Source: Piper betle (Eukaryota > Streptophyta > Magnoliopsida > Piperales > Piperaceae). Taken from it: a DNA stretch of 64,000 bases. The stretch spans positions 1 to 64,000 of the forward strand of contig JAURVB010006637.1 in assembly GCA_033002965.1 (NCBI GenBank), written 5' to 3'. This document shows, piece after piece, positions 21,141 to 34,639 of this stretch. The position numbers were made by a program, and so were the translations under genes. Within the stretch, counting starts at the first letter, position 1. Each line of letters opens with the position of its first letter. Below the pieces are notes generated by a model that did no database searches, was not told the DNA's origin, and saw only the letters and a program-made list of their open reading frames with translations.

Positions 21141-23695
21141 GTAACCGTTCCACTGTCTCAGACAGCTTTCCATAGCCACATTTATAACACAAGAGAATAA
21201 TAAGGAAGTCCAATTTTTATTATCAATTCACCAACCCGAGTCGCTTTTATTCTTCAATCCAAAGCTTCTCACCTGCAAAAGCAATTCCGCGTTAATGATA
21301 AAACTACTAAGCCGCATAATTAAATTAAACAAGTCAATAAAATCCCCATTATCGTTTCAAGAGTCTTTTAGTTGTTATGAGCCTATGCCGAGCTCGTTAT
21401 ATACTGGGAGGGGTGGCCACCACATCGAGCTACCATTTCATGTATGCGCACACACACTACGTAGCCCATGGCCTGTAGTTACTGATGTTTGCCGTTGACT
21501 CACCCTTTCGGTATCACAAGTGCATAATGAGCCATCTTGAGCCATTGCGCCCTATTGCCCCTTTCAGCATGGGGACAGGTGTTCAATCTTTAAGGGGGTG
21601 CTGCCTTGTGCCAAATTGAGTCGACCTCGGTTGCGTTCTAGCGCATGATTGTCAGATACTCGAGTCGACCAAGACTCCCACATAGTAATTTTGAAGGTAT
21701 GGTTCCTTAACCCCGATTGCGTTCCAGCGCATGGTGGTTGAATTTGGGCTCAGGCAAACCAGGGCTGCCAACAAGGGAAAATACAATATTTAAAATAGTT
21801 ATACGGACCTGGATAGTTCGTAAGCAAACTCGCAGCTGTGACCAACGATCCTAATATGAGCGAGAACATAAAATTATACATAAGTATAATTTTATTCAAG
21901 TAGAAATGACTGCAACTAAACGCCTAATATATATATCATTATTAAAATTTGACAACATAAGGATGCAACCATTCAAAAATATTAAATATCAAATTATTCA
22001 TGTGATATAATCATTTAAATCCTACTTTACATTTTAAATTTATTATCTAAATCATAATTCACACTTCACTAATGATAAAGTAATTATTAATTTATAAACA
22101 AGTATTTAATTATTATTATTCAAATATTTTCTTTTGAGATAATAATTACTTAACCACGATCTTGATGATTTAGTTTACGGTTATAATTTTTAATCTCTAT
22201 CCTTATTCATAATAATTTATTAATTAAGTTGTACAATTAAATTATTTAAAATAATTTGTATTATTCTAATTCAAAAATATTATTAATACAATTATTTTAA
22301 ATTATTAGACTCAATAAAATTTTGAACTTTATTTATTTTCATTATGTTATTTAGGTTCAATGCTTGTGATTTTTTACCTGATTATAATTTAATAACCCAT
22401 TTTCTACAATACTGACTCGTTATTAAAATAATCACTTTATTTACCCAATATTAAATTTAATATGGTAAAGGTGAAACCTTTAATTTTATTAATTACTTAT
22501 AACCATCCAATTTTAAATTAATCGCTCATGGTACGCCAATTAATTATCGACCGTTTATCATTACCATATTTTTATTACTTATGTCCATGTTGATTTCGTC
22601 CAATAATTAATTAGTTTCCTAACTTTTCCCATAACCCATTAAAATGATTATTTTAAAGATTTAATACAAGTTAGTATTATTTTTTAACTCGAGTCATTAT
22701 CGAGTCACCTTGCTCCAATTCAGATGTTCCATGACCTTAGGCTGCCCTCAAAACAATAAGAATCATCCACCTTTGGACGTTGCATGGAGTATGGTCGTTC
22801 TCCCCACTTCTGCACTTTGCCGCTATGAATTTCGGCGAGAAGGTCGTCCGTTGTGGAGTGTTCTGGCGGCCTAAACTGCTGTGATGGAACCCATGATGCT
22901 ACCGATAAAGCACAACCAGTGTCTACCCCTCTGAATCTTCCATTACAGCATCTATTTTAGAGGAACTGCCGTCACCATCATCACCCCTTGCAACTCCGCC
23001 CACAAACAGCTATAATTCTGCCACCACTTGGGAACCAGGGACACGGCGAACCCTCCCTTCGACCCAGCAGCAAGAGAGGTCATCGGGGTGTGAGGGACTG
23101 CCTTGAAATTGTTCTTACGATCAACCATCTTGCCAAAGTTTCAGACTACTCGGCCATGGACGAGATTCTTGTTTTCAAGTTAGTTCTTTTCTTTCTTGTT
23201 GATTTCAGACTTTAGTTACATGATTAACAAGCTTATTATCAATTAACAAGAATATGCATGCAAGAAAATTATGAAGAGGGAGATAGGAAGGATACCCAAG
23301 CAAGGAAGAAGCCACGCCAGTAAGGAAGAGGAGAAGAAAATGCGAATGAAGGCTAGGCTGGAGGATGTCCTTTACACCAAAAATGACGTCCTCTTTCAAA
23401 ATTTATAAAAATGAAAGTGATGGCTAGGGTATGTGAAAACACCCCAACACAGTATTTCAATTAAGCAGGTAACCGGGTAAATAATAAAATATATTAATTA
23501 ACCAGGTAGTATTAAGCGGGTAAAGAATATAACACGTTCAGTCCTTCCAGGACCGCGTTCGGTTCTTTCCAGACCACATTCAGTCCTTTCCGGACCACGT
23601 TCGGTCCTATCTAGACCGCGTCCGTATCCAATTATTATTATTATTATTATTATTATTTATTATTATTATTATTATATACTTTCCTAGTCTTTACA
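21141..23695 (-). mobile_element. RLG-1 LTR directly attached to element 1, start truncated
   Basis: It starts at the last base of the previous LTR with GTAACC, then jumps to CACTGTCTCAGACAGC, so the usual first ~120 bp are missing. It ends TCTTTACA. It carries the non-repetitive GAGCCTATGCCGAGCTCG module instead of a tandem array, plus an (ATT)n tract (23630-23675). It shares the TTTGGACGTTGCATGGAG block with 55110 and 61976. Two LTRs back to back suggest unequal recombination or a second insertion whose internal part was lost. Confidence 0.8.
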
Positions 23696-24899
23696 TAAGC
23701 CTTAGGGCACCCGCCCACAACATCGTACATAACATGTCCCATAGTTTCCAATTACATAAGCCCCATAATTCAAAAATACATAAGCTATGCAACCCAAATA
23801 CATGGTTCTGATATATAACACATAACACACAACAAACAGAAGGTGTTATCCATCGCTATGAGCCTTTCGATCCGTCCACCAATGATAGTCACTGACATGA
23901 ATATGCACCTACATAGATATTGGAAAACCATTTGTAACAAAACAAGTATGATTATAGGTTAAATAATAATTACTGGTAAAATAATATTGACAAATAAATA
24001 TCTTAATACTCACGAAAGATCATGAAACTTTGATAACACAATCACAAGGAAGTAAGCTAAGGCCCACGGCCAAACATTATATAAATGTCAGACCAAGTTA
24101 ACGACTTCATATATACATTCACACTTATGCTTATACATTCACATCCTCCATATATCGCTTGCCATGGTACTTAGGTGGCTTTGAATAATAATAGTGTCAG
24201 AATTTTTTGGAAATGTGTTGCATGCACTATACCCTATTTGCATTGCACTACTTTAAGATGTAAAGGAGTACTAGTACAATTTATACATCTTTATACCACA
24301 CATTCTCATATTCGTGAAAAACATAAAACTTCTATACTTATGTAGTAGGCTAGGGTTGGGGTTTATATAATAAGTTTTCTAAATCTTTAGTTTAGAAACC
24401 AATAAAGGATCTCATCATTTTAGTTTTATTATACTATGAAAAAACTCGACTAAATGACCCAGCATTAGAGAGATACGATAAAATGCGGTCGATGCCCTCC
24501 TACATCTAAAACTCAATGATAACCTCACTCATGGAGCCAAACATAGGTGAAGTAGAAGAGTCATATGGACTTAGATGATTCAAAATCCTCATCCTAACTT
24601 GGCAAGCTCAATCCACATATCTTAGCAAAGAAATGAAACCCAAATCCTAATCAGATCACACCAGCATGCAGAAAAAGGCAACACCACCACACATGTATGA
24701 TGAGAAGACTTAACTTAAGTATCTTACCTAATGAAGTGTTAAACTTCATTATGTAACTTAAATTATGGGGGTGTTGCATGCACACTAAGTGAAAAGTTTC
24801 ATACTCGGGGTTTTATGGCCGGACTTAACAAGACCATTTTTTAGACGGGCAAAGCGTTGTTCAAATGGGCTGCAATTTGGACCACTAAGCATTGACATT
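23696..24899. other. Unassigned repeat-like sequence
   Basis: AT-rich sequence with phrases such as AAGCTAAGGCCCACGGCC, similar in style to plant Ty3 LTRs in reverse orientation. No counterpart was found elsewhere in this window and no coding sequence was recognised. A small hairpin, GAAGTGTTAAACTTC, lies near 24736. Confidence 0.35.
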
Positions 24900-26381
24900 C
24901 TATATGATTATAACGTCGAGAAGATGGTGAGAAATGAGTTATCAGAATATATGAAAGTATGCCGTATTTTTTTCTTTTATATGTTTGATCGTAGAAATAG
25001 TCTTAGGCCGAATAACGCGTTAGATTATATTTAGGTGGGTTGTTAGTTATAAAACATATCATTTAGATGTTGCTGTGTACGTCTAATTTTACGGGATTTT
25101 TCCCATATTTTTCTAGATTTTTTTTTGAATTTATTGAGAACTAGTTATTATTTTGACTCGAGTAGGAATCGAGTCAATACTTATTTACGAGTTTTCCATT
25201 GAGGGTATTTTTCTCCCTCCCGACAGCTACCCTCCCAAAACCCTCGCCGCCTTGTGCTTGTCACTGCCACCACCTCTTTCGACGCCGCGCTGCCGCCGAT
25301 CAACGCCGCCCCGCTCCGCCGCGCCGTCGCCGTGCCATTGTCTCGCCGCCACGACGCCGGAATCGCCCCACAAGCCGCGACTCCCTCCCTCGTCGATTCG
25401 CCGCCGTCCGGGCCGCGCTGCCGCCGCTGTGACCCAGAAGACCACCCCCTCACCGTCGCCGATGTTTCCTCCATCATCCCGACCGCCGTCGAGGCCGGCC
25501 ATAGCCCCGATCGGAGCACGCCGTCCCCGTTGCCCATTTTCGACACCATCGCCGACAGCCATCGCCACCCCGACTACCATGTTTGACACCACCATTGGAC
25601 CAAGCTCATCGAGCTGGTGCCGAGAGACCCCTAATTCCCGAAACATCGTTGGAAAACTGCCAGAATCCGCCGGAAAACCGCCGGAACCGCCGGGAAATTG
25701 GATTCGTGGGAAATTCACCGGATCATCCGCCGAACGCACCTGGTCTAATCTGATCGGACTTTGGACGCCACTAGGTGCCGAATTCGAGTTTTGAGCCACG
25801 AAATGGAAACCCTAGCCGTCGCCTAGGTGCTAAAATGGAGTGGTGTTTGAAATTTGTTTTGGGCCGGATCATATTAAGGATAAAATATGAAACTTGTTTG
25901 ATTGAGTGGTGTTAAAAATGGAGGCTAAGAAACTAATTAGGGTAACTAGGTAATGATCATGATCTAATGCAAACTAGCCTAAGTAGACTTGCTAGAATTG
26001 ATATAGGTTGATGTGTGTTGATTGATCCGTGATTGTGTTGATTTTGTGTGCATTCTATAGGATGTGTGATTCATCATGCGAGTGTTAGTTTTTAGCTTGA
26101 TTGTGTAGGTATGGTGTAGGAGCTTGCCGCCTAGGTGCGTGGACCCGTTTGGAGCTTCTACCAGGTCCGTTTTGGACTCGTTCTCTATTTTTTTACGCTA
26201 CTCTATTGTGTATTTGATTTATCATGTGCATGATGAGTTAAGTGGCGTTTTATTGGATCCCACTTAACTCGGGCCATTAGGCAATAGTTTTTCGGATTAA
26301 TAACCCTCGAGGATGAGATCCCTCGAGTTTGTTTTCAAACATCAGATCCAGATGCCTTCGGGCCTATTGTATAAATCCCAA
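24900..26381 (+). repeat. 5' LTR of the RLG-2 element, truncated
   Basis: It matches 28540-29919 of the right LTR from about the GTCGAGAAGATGGTGAG block onward, up to ATAAATCCCAA. It contains a GC-rich island (25200-25790) followed by AAACCCTAGCCGTCGCC. The first ~140 bp and the last ~1.2 kb of the family LTR are missing, including the PBS. Confidence 0.75.
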
Positions 26382-26429
26382 ATCGGTAGTGTGACAGGTG
26401 AGTAGACTAGAGCAAGAACTACTAGCAGG

Positions 26430-28380
26430 ATGGTCACACAGACCCGTCGGACACAGAACAGGAGTCCATCTCCTCCCATGCCCAGGCAAGACAATCCTAG
26501 CCTTGTTCACAATGACGCCGCCTCCAATCAACCTAGGCCTGCCATGCCACCAGTAGAAGTCAGTGTGCCAGTTTCAGCTAGCCGATGTGGTGAGAGCCAT
26601 CATCAAGACAATCGCCTCGACCGAGATAGTTGCCGGGACCTAGATAGTCACAGGGACAGAGACAGTGGTCGTGAAAGTTATCGCACCAGATGTAGTCGAC
26701 AGGAGAGAGATGCAGCGATTGCCAGGTTGGCGGAAGCTCATATACAAATGCAGCAATGTCAGGAAGAATTTAGGAGACAAATGCACCAAGACCGAGAGGA
26801 ATTTAGGAGAGAGCTCAGATAGATAGCTCTTTCCATGGCTAGAACTGAGAAGAGACTAGTAGTAGGTGAAGAGGCATGGGGAGAGCTGCAGTTTCCACAG
26901 ACCCCCTGCCGCCGCCTCCTCCTCCACCACTGCAATAGAGGACTAATCCAATGATAGTTCCCCTATTCATCCCACTTCAGGAGGGGATGAGACCGGACAT
27001 CAGTGGAAGCGCAGCAGTAGGTAGTGGCCAAACTGTAGGCGGAAGTGGAGCTGCAAGATTTGACGGTGTACCAACAGGTACGGGACCACAATTTCCTCGG
27101 TATGAGCAAGGAGAAAGATCGAACAAATCAGTGGATATGAGGAAATTGGAACAGTGGCAGAACAAAAGTTCGTGAAGAATGGTGGACGACCATTCTTTGG
27201 AAAGTTGGACGTGGAAGAGGCATTTTTGTGGATATCATCAGCTATAGGAGTGTTTGACACTATGGCATGCCCCATGGAGCACCGAGTGCGCATCATCACA
27301 GGAGCATTCCAGGATGAAGCCAGGATATTGTGGAGTTCGGTCCAGAATTCTGTATTCGCCCATCGTCAGCCCCAGGACATCACATGGGAGGAATTTAGGG
27401 CAGAATTTGATGGAAAGTATTTCCCGCCAAACATCAAGAAGAGAAAGGTACGAGAATTCAAGACGCTGAGGTAGGGACCCATGACGGTGGTACAATAAGA
27501 GACTAGGTTTAGAGCTCTGGAGAGATTTGCAACAGACTTGGTGTCCACTGAAGAAAGAAGGATAGAGCATTTTTACGAAGACCTCCATCACGAGATCAGG
27601 ATGGCCTATTTGGATAGGAAGTTCGCTACTTTCGGTGATGTTGTGAGAGTTGTAGGCGAGGCAGAATGAGTTATAGCTGCTAGACCTCCCCGGGATGTTG
27701 ACCAGAGGCAGCAACATTCGAGGCCGTATCAGCCAAAGCAGGGAGAACAACAGAGACATCAGTTAGATGCGCCAGTTGCCATGAGGGCTATGGATGCCCA
27801 AGTTCAGGGCTACAGAGCACCCTTCTGTCAGAATTGTCGACATCGTCATGGAGGTGAGTGCAAAGCAAGCATAGACACATGCTACAGATGCGGTCAGCGA
27901 GGACATAGAGCTGCAGAGTGCAGTGTAGGCAGACGTATGCTATAGTTGCAGTCAACCAGGGCATAGAGCCGCAACTTGTCCAACTAGTCAAAACCAACAA
28001 GTGACACTCCCAGCACCTCTGTAGAGACTTACACTCCCAGCTCCCCAGCAACAACCACAGCAGAGATGTCAGCAAGTTCAAGGTCAAGACCAGAGAGGCG
28101 GAGACCGACAGCCACTTAGACATCAGCAGGGGGACTTGTAGCTATCATGACAGGACAAGAACACTAGGCCTTGGATCAGAGCGGAATGCAAACAACACCA
28201 CCAGCAGGACTGTCCTTCTCGGTACCACCATGGATAGTTGGGATGGACACAACCACGATTGCTGAAGCACTCAAGGATACGACAAATGTGACAGGGTACG
28301 CAAGCGTCTCACCTCGGATTTCACATTTAGTAGATAGCTACCAGAGTGAAGCCTCCTTAATCTAAAATTTCGAGGAGGAA
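26430..28380 (+). pseudogene. Gag polyprotein, RLG-2 element
   Basis: Pieces in shifted frames give a full gag. A basic, arginine/glutamate-rich start (MVTQTRRTQNRSP) leads into a glutamine-rich coiled stretch ending EEFRREL near 26820. The retrotransposon gag domain follows (GAFQDEARILW, DITWEEFRAEFDGKYFP, about 27154-27477), and then two CCHC zinc knuckles, CYRCGQRGHRAAEC (about 27880) and CYSCSQPGHRAATC (about 27940, in another frame). Gag packages RNA and forms the particle. Stops at 26823, about 27475, 27495 and 27667, plus a frameshift between the knuckles, kill it. Several stops look like C-to-T changes (CAG to TAG, CGA to TGA). No protease follows; after about 28150 only ~250 bp remain before the LTR. 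Confidence 0.82.
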
Positions 28381-28386
28381 ATTTTT

Positions 28387-28401
28387 ATAAGGAGGGAAAT
28401 T
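28387..28401 (+). other. Polypurine tract of the RLG-2 element
   Basis: ATAAGGAGGGAAATT sits directly before the 3' LTR start TGTAAAACCC. Confidence 0.75.
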
Positions 28402-30463
28402 TGTAAAACCCGTGACTCGAGTCAAGGTTTTACGTTACCGAACCAGTCGGTTCAACCGTTGGTTTGAGTCGAGTCAGTTTCAAGAACCGCTGGCTGAGTC
28501 GAGGCCAGCCGTGAGTTATGAGCAATGAGAGTTAGGTGTACCTGAATATATGATGATGACGTCGAGAAGATGGTGAGAAATGAGTTATCAGAATATATGA
28601 AAGTATGCCGTATTTTTTTCTTTTTATATGTTTGATCGTAGAAATAGTTTTAGGCCAAATAACGCGTTATATTATATTTGGGTGGGTTATTAGTTATAGA
28701 ACATATCATTTGGATGTTGCTGTGTTCGTCTAATTTTACGGGATTTTTTCCCATATTTTTCTAGATTTTTTTAGAATTTATTGCGAACTAGTTATTATTC
28801 TGACTCGAGTAGGAATCGAGTCAATACTTATTTACGAGTTTGCATTGAGGGTATTTTTCTCCCTCCCGACACCTACCCTCCCAAAACCCTCGCCGCCTTG
28901 TGCTTGTCGCTGCCGCCACCGCTTTCGACGCCACGCTGCCACCGATCAATGCCGCCCCGCTCCGCCGTGCCGTCGCCATGCCATCGTCTCGCCGCCACGA
29001 CCCACCCCGGCCATCGTCTCGCCACCACGACTCCTGAATCGCCCCACAAGCCGTGACTCCCTCCCTCATCGATTCACGTCCCGAAACATCACTGGAAAAC
29101 CACTGGAATCCACCAGAAAAATGCCAACACTCGCCGAAAAACCGCCGGAACCGCCGGGAAATTGGATTCATTGGAAATTCGCCGGATCATCTGCCGAATG
29201 CACCTGTTCCAATCTGATCGGACTTCGGACGCCACTAGGTGCCGAATTTGAGTTTCGAGCCGCGAAACGGAAACCCTAGCCGTCGCCGATTTTTGGAGAC
29301 ACGAGGTATAGTTTATTTTAACTTAATTATTTGAAACTATTGATTATTAGAATTGCATGCTAGGATTGGTGAATTGTGAGTTATAATAATATATATAAAT
29401 GTAGATTTGATTAAGGATAAAATATGAAATTTGTTTGATTGAGTAGTGTTAAAAATGGAGGCTAAGAAACTAATTAGGGTAACTAGGTAATGATCATGAT
29501 CTAATGCAAACTAGCCTAAGTAGACTTGCTAGAATTGATATAGGTTGATGTGTGTTGATTGATACGTGATTGTGTTGATTGTGTGTGCATTCTATAGGAT
29601 GTGTGATTCATCATGCAAGCGTTAGTTTTTAGCTTGATTGTGTAGGTACAGTGTAGGAGCTCGCCGCCTAGGCGCGTGGACCCATTTGGAGCTTCTACCA
29701 TGTACGTTTAGGACTCGTTCTCTATTTTTTTACGCTACTCTATTGTGTATTTGATTTATCATGTGCAAGACGAGTTAAGTGGCGTTTTATTGGATCCCAC
29801 TTAACTCGGGCCATTTAGCCAACAGTTTTCCGGATTAATAACCCTCGAGGATGGGATCGCTCGAGTTTGTTTTCGAACATCAGATCCAGATGCCTTCGGG
29901 CCTATTATATAAATCCCAACCTAGACCTATATACATATATATAGTTTTTGCATTTTCAGTGAGAGATTGAAAGAGGGAAATCCGAATACTGTGCTATGCG
30001 AGCGGGCACGTGTGAGTCGATAGTGGGCTCTGGAATGGTGTGCGGGCCATTTCATTCCCAAGGGATCCAGAGAACTCCACTTTTGAGTTCCTCAAACCCA
30101 GAGAAGTGTGGAGGTTCACGGGTACTGCAATGCAGCGAATGTTTAGACTTGTGGTTTCAAAGGGTACTAAAGGCGACTGCCTGAGAGTGCTCAGCCTTCG
30201 TGCTCAAGGCCAGGAGTAATATGGAAGGTGTAGAGGGTGAAAAGGAATGAGATTTGATGCGAGAAGCGATAGAGAAATGGCCAAGGTATGAGAATGAGAA
30301 AGAAAGGGGGACGCTGTCGACCCGAGGGCGACGGCTCCCATATGTGCCCTGATGAGAGTTCTTGAGGAAGTATATGGTTTTCATTCAACAGGAGAGTTTG
30401 CTCTCCTGTGCCAGATTGATATTAGTTATTTTCTCGGCCGGTAACACTCGTTACTGATGGTTT

Positions 30464-30497
<34 letters not shown>

Positions 30498-31117
30498 TAT
30501 ATATATATATGTAGGTGAGGAATGCGAGCGATGAAAGCTGTCAAGACTGCGGAGGAGCAGCACTGAACCGCGCACACATGTACCTGCCGCGTGTAATGTA
30601 TAATGATGATGTGTTAATGCTATGTGAATGATAATTTAGATGTGTTTGTTTGGATGAATTGCCTGTTATGAAATGAATAGATAGATGTGAATGAGCAGGG
30701 AGCCTTGAGCTCAGCCTCGACTTAGATGAAAACAAATGAGATAATAATGGAATGCCGCGGTAGATTGTTATGTTATGTCGTATTGTGATAAAATATTTAT
30801 ATACCTTTGTTGTAGACAGGTTGGCGCTTATTGCACTTTTAGGGGAAACTCTATCTGTTTTGACATATTAGTATATATTTTCTTTTGGTTTCTCATTTAT
30901 TGTTTTCTCTTGTTTTTGCTTGTACATCATAGCATGCATGTAGGACCACGTTAGAACCCAATTGTTCCCATTCATGCATTTCATGTTTGCATCTCCATCT
31001 TGAGACGCCGAGGGCAGATCCGGTTCGGCTTAACCGAACCCAGTAGATTAGCGAACGGTTCGGTCGCCAGTGACATTTCCGGGTCGATTCACGGGTGAGC
31101 CGAAACAGGGTGTTACA
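28402..31117 (+). repeat. 3' LTR of the RLG-2 element
   Basis: Starts TGTAAAACCCGTGACTCGAG and ends AGGGTGTTACA, 2716 bp. It contains a GC-rich island (28850-29280), GCACGTGTGAGTCG near 30005, and a (TA)n tract (30471-30512). It is 5' to 3' in the sense of the gag frame. Confidence 0.8.
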
Positions 31118-33430
31118 TCACCCCTCCAAGCCAAGGGTGGGGCAGTCCAGCCTTAGCTAGTGACAGGAAAAAGAAAAACTCTTTTGGGTTTTTCAACACA
31201 AGTGAAAGTTCCACTAATAAAATATAGTAAATAGAAAACTTGGGTTTTTCACCTAATAGTTTTAGTACCGGTTCAGTTTTTACCTGGATCATGATGTTTT
31301 GGTCAACCCTTTTTGTCGTGTACATATTTGTATCAATTATGTATGATATGGTATATATGAGCCAAGGCCTTAGCTTGCCCCAGCATTTGACCAACCCAGC
31401 TAAACGCTACACCAACGCAGTTTTTATTTTCGGTTCTTTCATGTAGTGTTGAGTCTAGTTAGTTCTTAGGAGCATGTCCCTCATGAGTCTAGTTGCTTCT
31501 TGTGTGTTTGGAACCACTTTTAGACAATCCTAGTCCCCGCAAAAACCATGACATGGTTCTCGAGGTCACCTGCCTGCCTTAGGGTGTGAACCGTAATTGC
31601 CTGCGATTTGCGTCAGGTGCAAAGACATCCTCCCAAGACCCATGTATTGGGACTTTGCAGAATTAAGGTTTAAGCCTGGTGCAAAGGTACTGCCCCAGAG
31701 CCCTCATGCTCCAATTTTAACTTTCCCTGCATTTTTGTCTAGCTTTTCAGCACTATGTCACCGCCCTTGCACCCAAGCGTGCACTGGCCTATGGTCTAGA
31801 TCACGCAAGACAAACCCTGTGGTGTCCAGCTTGGCAGAGGCTAGTGCATATGCGCCCTTGCACTAGAATTGGAATTTTGGCTATAAATCCCACCCTTTTC
31901 ACCTCATTGGATGCTCACACTGACCTTCCCTCCTCCTCCCTTCCTCTTCACTTCCTCCTTAGCCCTTTCCAACCTTTCCTAACCCTCTCCAAACCAAGCC
32001 AAGCGCCTAGGGTTGTAGGCCTTACGTAAGAAGCCCCAAGGGACCTCCTTTGGAACTGTTGGAAGTAAAGGTCTCACCTTTATTGTCACCCCTCTATGTT
32101 ATGCTGATTGTTTGATGTCTGTTTATGATTGTTAATATTTTTGTCGCATTTTTTTCACATAGCTCTGCATGTTAGGAGTGGTTCATCTTTATGATCATGT
32201 AATTTTCATGAGTAAAATAATTGTTATGATTTTTACAAGACTTATGTACCTGACTATGCACTATTTCAGTAGATCTATCATATTGGAAGTTGTAGAAGCC
32301 CGTCTTAGATGATTCTTGCTGCATTATGTTCATAACTGATAGATTTATATGTTTTAGGAAGAGTGATTTGTCTAATTATGTCTGTAACTTGGCAAAAAAT
32401 GGTAGCTTTGCTATTTGTAGTGACCTACCTGCACTTTTCCCCAACTTTTACACCCTATTTTATGCAATATTGGGGAATAACATTTTTCATGACTATAGCT
32501 TATGATGATGTTTTATATTTCTTGTTAAAACACCATGCTAAAGCTACTTCATTAAGTTCTTGAACAAAACCACTAAATCTATTGTATTCTTGCTGTATTT
32601 TTGCAGTGATATGTCATACTATGAGATTGTGCGCTCTAAATAGCTTACTAAATGATTTTATTAGAATCTATAAAACTTATATGAGGGCTTACTAAGTGTC
32701 TACTACAACTCTGTTAAGTTTGGGCTAAGTAAATAATTATTTAGGTAGTTAATTAATTGGTCTTTGCAGTGGATCAAAATCCCTAACTCTAGTTATAAAA
32801 TCTTAAACCCTAAATGTTTGGTAATAAAATTTTCCTAAATCTTATCCAGACCATAGGTTGTATCCCTACATGATCACCCCAAAATTTTGTTGCTTTTGGA
32901 TTGGTAAATTTTGGAATAGAAATTCCTCAAATCTTGTAGGTACAGCCAGCTTTTGGAATATCTTAGATAATGCCCCCACTTTCGAGTCCACTTAGGCCCA
33001 AATACTTAGAATTTTGATCTAAAATTGTACATGACCAAAGAACATGGTGATTGCTAACTCTCCAATTGTATTCTATACATTTTGGAGTCTCCAAACCCTT
33101 GAAGAAACCTTTGGAAAATTTGTGTGTGGCCCAAGAAGACTGTTCTCAGCACTTTAGGCTTCCTTTGGTAGGCCTTGATCATGGTGTTGGCCAATGGGCT
33201 ATCCCTTGATGATTTATGTGTATGACCCATAGGATTTCAGGGCCAATTGGTTCAAATTCCAGCTCATTTGGACATTGTTTAGCCTGCCCAAAAAATGATC
33301 CGATTAAATCTATTTAATTAAACCCCCCAAATATGAAATTTTCTACTAAGTATACTTGCAACCACAAACTTTAAAGGGGGCTACTACATATGCATGCATA
33401 AATATACTATAGGAGGGCTTTGTGCATCAA
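31118..33430 (+). mobile_element. RLG-3 LTR-like sequence, copy 1
   Basis: It resembles 48215-50383 in order and sequence: GGGTTTTTC then CAGTTTTTACCTGGATCATG (31250) against CAGTCATAACCTGGATTGAG (48258), a CCTTTTTGTCGTGTA/CCTTTTGCCGCGTA block, C-rich CTTCCTCTTCACTTCC (31942), and CTCACTAAGTGTCTAC-type text later. No coding region is attached. The ends are not clear; the left edge abuts the RLG-2 LTR. Confidence 0.5.
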
Positions 33431-34639
33431 GTCTAACAATATGCCCACCTGAGTTGTAGAAGAGGCACACCCCCACTACAGCTAAAGGGGTTGAACATTA
33501 AAGTAATGTAGCGGCAATTATTAATGCTTGAATCATATGTATGTACCATTTCATAGACTTAGTTACATAGCTTATTTTACAATGATGCCAATGTACAAGT
33601 GTTAGGTGAGGGTCATGGTTATCTATTCCATATACCCTTAAAACAACATAATCAGAACACAAAACATTCTTAAGCCATTAGGGCAACATACCCTAACACC
33701 TAGCCTTCACATGGACCTTTCAAGTGGTGCGAACCGTTAATTCATTTAGTCCATATTTCTTCAATGACACAAACAGTTGCACCAACAAAGTTTGCCAAGG
33801 AGGGGAAGAGGACAATGGAGGAGAAGGAAGATTGTCCTAGCCCTGGCAGCCTTGGAAGGTTCTTTCCAACTACTAGAGGAAGAGGAGAAGGTCTGAGAGG
33901 GATTAGGAGGTGAAGGAGGCGTGGAGGTGTGGAGGAAGCTTGAGTTCTTTCCAACTCAAGGACGCTGGCTGACAGCTGCCATGCATGCCAATCAAAATTT
34001 GCTGCCCACCTACCATGAGGTGCCCTCCCAATGCAAAGGTGTTGGGAGCTTTTGGCAAAAAGATGCCCCTGGGGCATAAGGGTGCTAGCGATAAATCCAA
34101 GAAACCCTAATTCTTCAATACAAAATGTGTTGCAACACACCACACAGATTGTAGTTCATAACGCTTCAAAAGAGATTCTAATTTTTACATGATAAAAAGA
34201 TTCAATTTAGCACTAGACATAGGCAGATTGGTGCTATCTTTAGCTGCAATAGTTTACAATTCTTTTAGTAGACATACACTAGAGTCTGTATTTTGATAAA
34301 TGCCACAATGTTGTGTTACCTATCAACTTGGTGAAATTGTGCATCCTTTGTCCATTTTATTAATTGAAAGAACTTTCCTTAGTTTGCCTCACAATTACCT
34401 TTAATACTTATTGAATTATCCTCTATTTTATTTTCATGCCCTTGCACCGTTTTTGGATTAAACTAGTACAAATCCATACTATCTCACATTTCACTCCATA
34501 GATTAGTTTGTAAAGTATAATAAAGTGCTTATTATCTACAGCTTTGTGAATGCACCAAATGTCCATGAGAACAATCTCATTCAGCACTCTCATTTGTGTG
34601 ATATGTGCGCTTGCACGCTTGCATGATGCATTGTAATAC
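33431..34639. other. Unassigned repeat-like sequence
   Basis: A minus-strand open frame of 133 codons (33742-34143) lies in a region that resembles the C-rich part of RLG-3 LTRs in reverse. No family motif was recognised, so I do not call it a gene. The remainder is AT-rich. Confidence 0.35.

Larger units (their letters stand above)
24900..31117 (+). mobile_element. RLG-2 element: gag-only chromovirus derivative
   Basis: Two related LTRs (24900-26381 truncated, 28402-31117 complete) flank a ~2-kb internal region that contains only gag. The internal region ends in a polypurine tract preceded by TTTCGAGGAGGAAAT, a chromovirus-type 3' signature. Protease, reverse transcriptase, RNase H and integrase are absent, so it depended on another element or is a deletion product. 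The left LTR lacks both its start and its end, so PBS and target duplication cannot be seen. Confidence 0.8.

Noticed and set aside
21141..23695. Second LTR of a full element together with 18429-21140
   Set aside because: Their array modules differ and no internal region separates them, so they are not the two LTRs of one element.
25153..25799. Proline/arginine-rich open frames up to 213 codons
   Set aside because: They are in the GC-rich island of an RLG-2 LTR; the matching island at 28781-29279 has different frames and a deletion.
33742..34143. 133-codon minus-strand open frame
   Set aside because: The composition follows a purine-rich repeat in LTR-like sequence; no motif and no second copy with the same frame.
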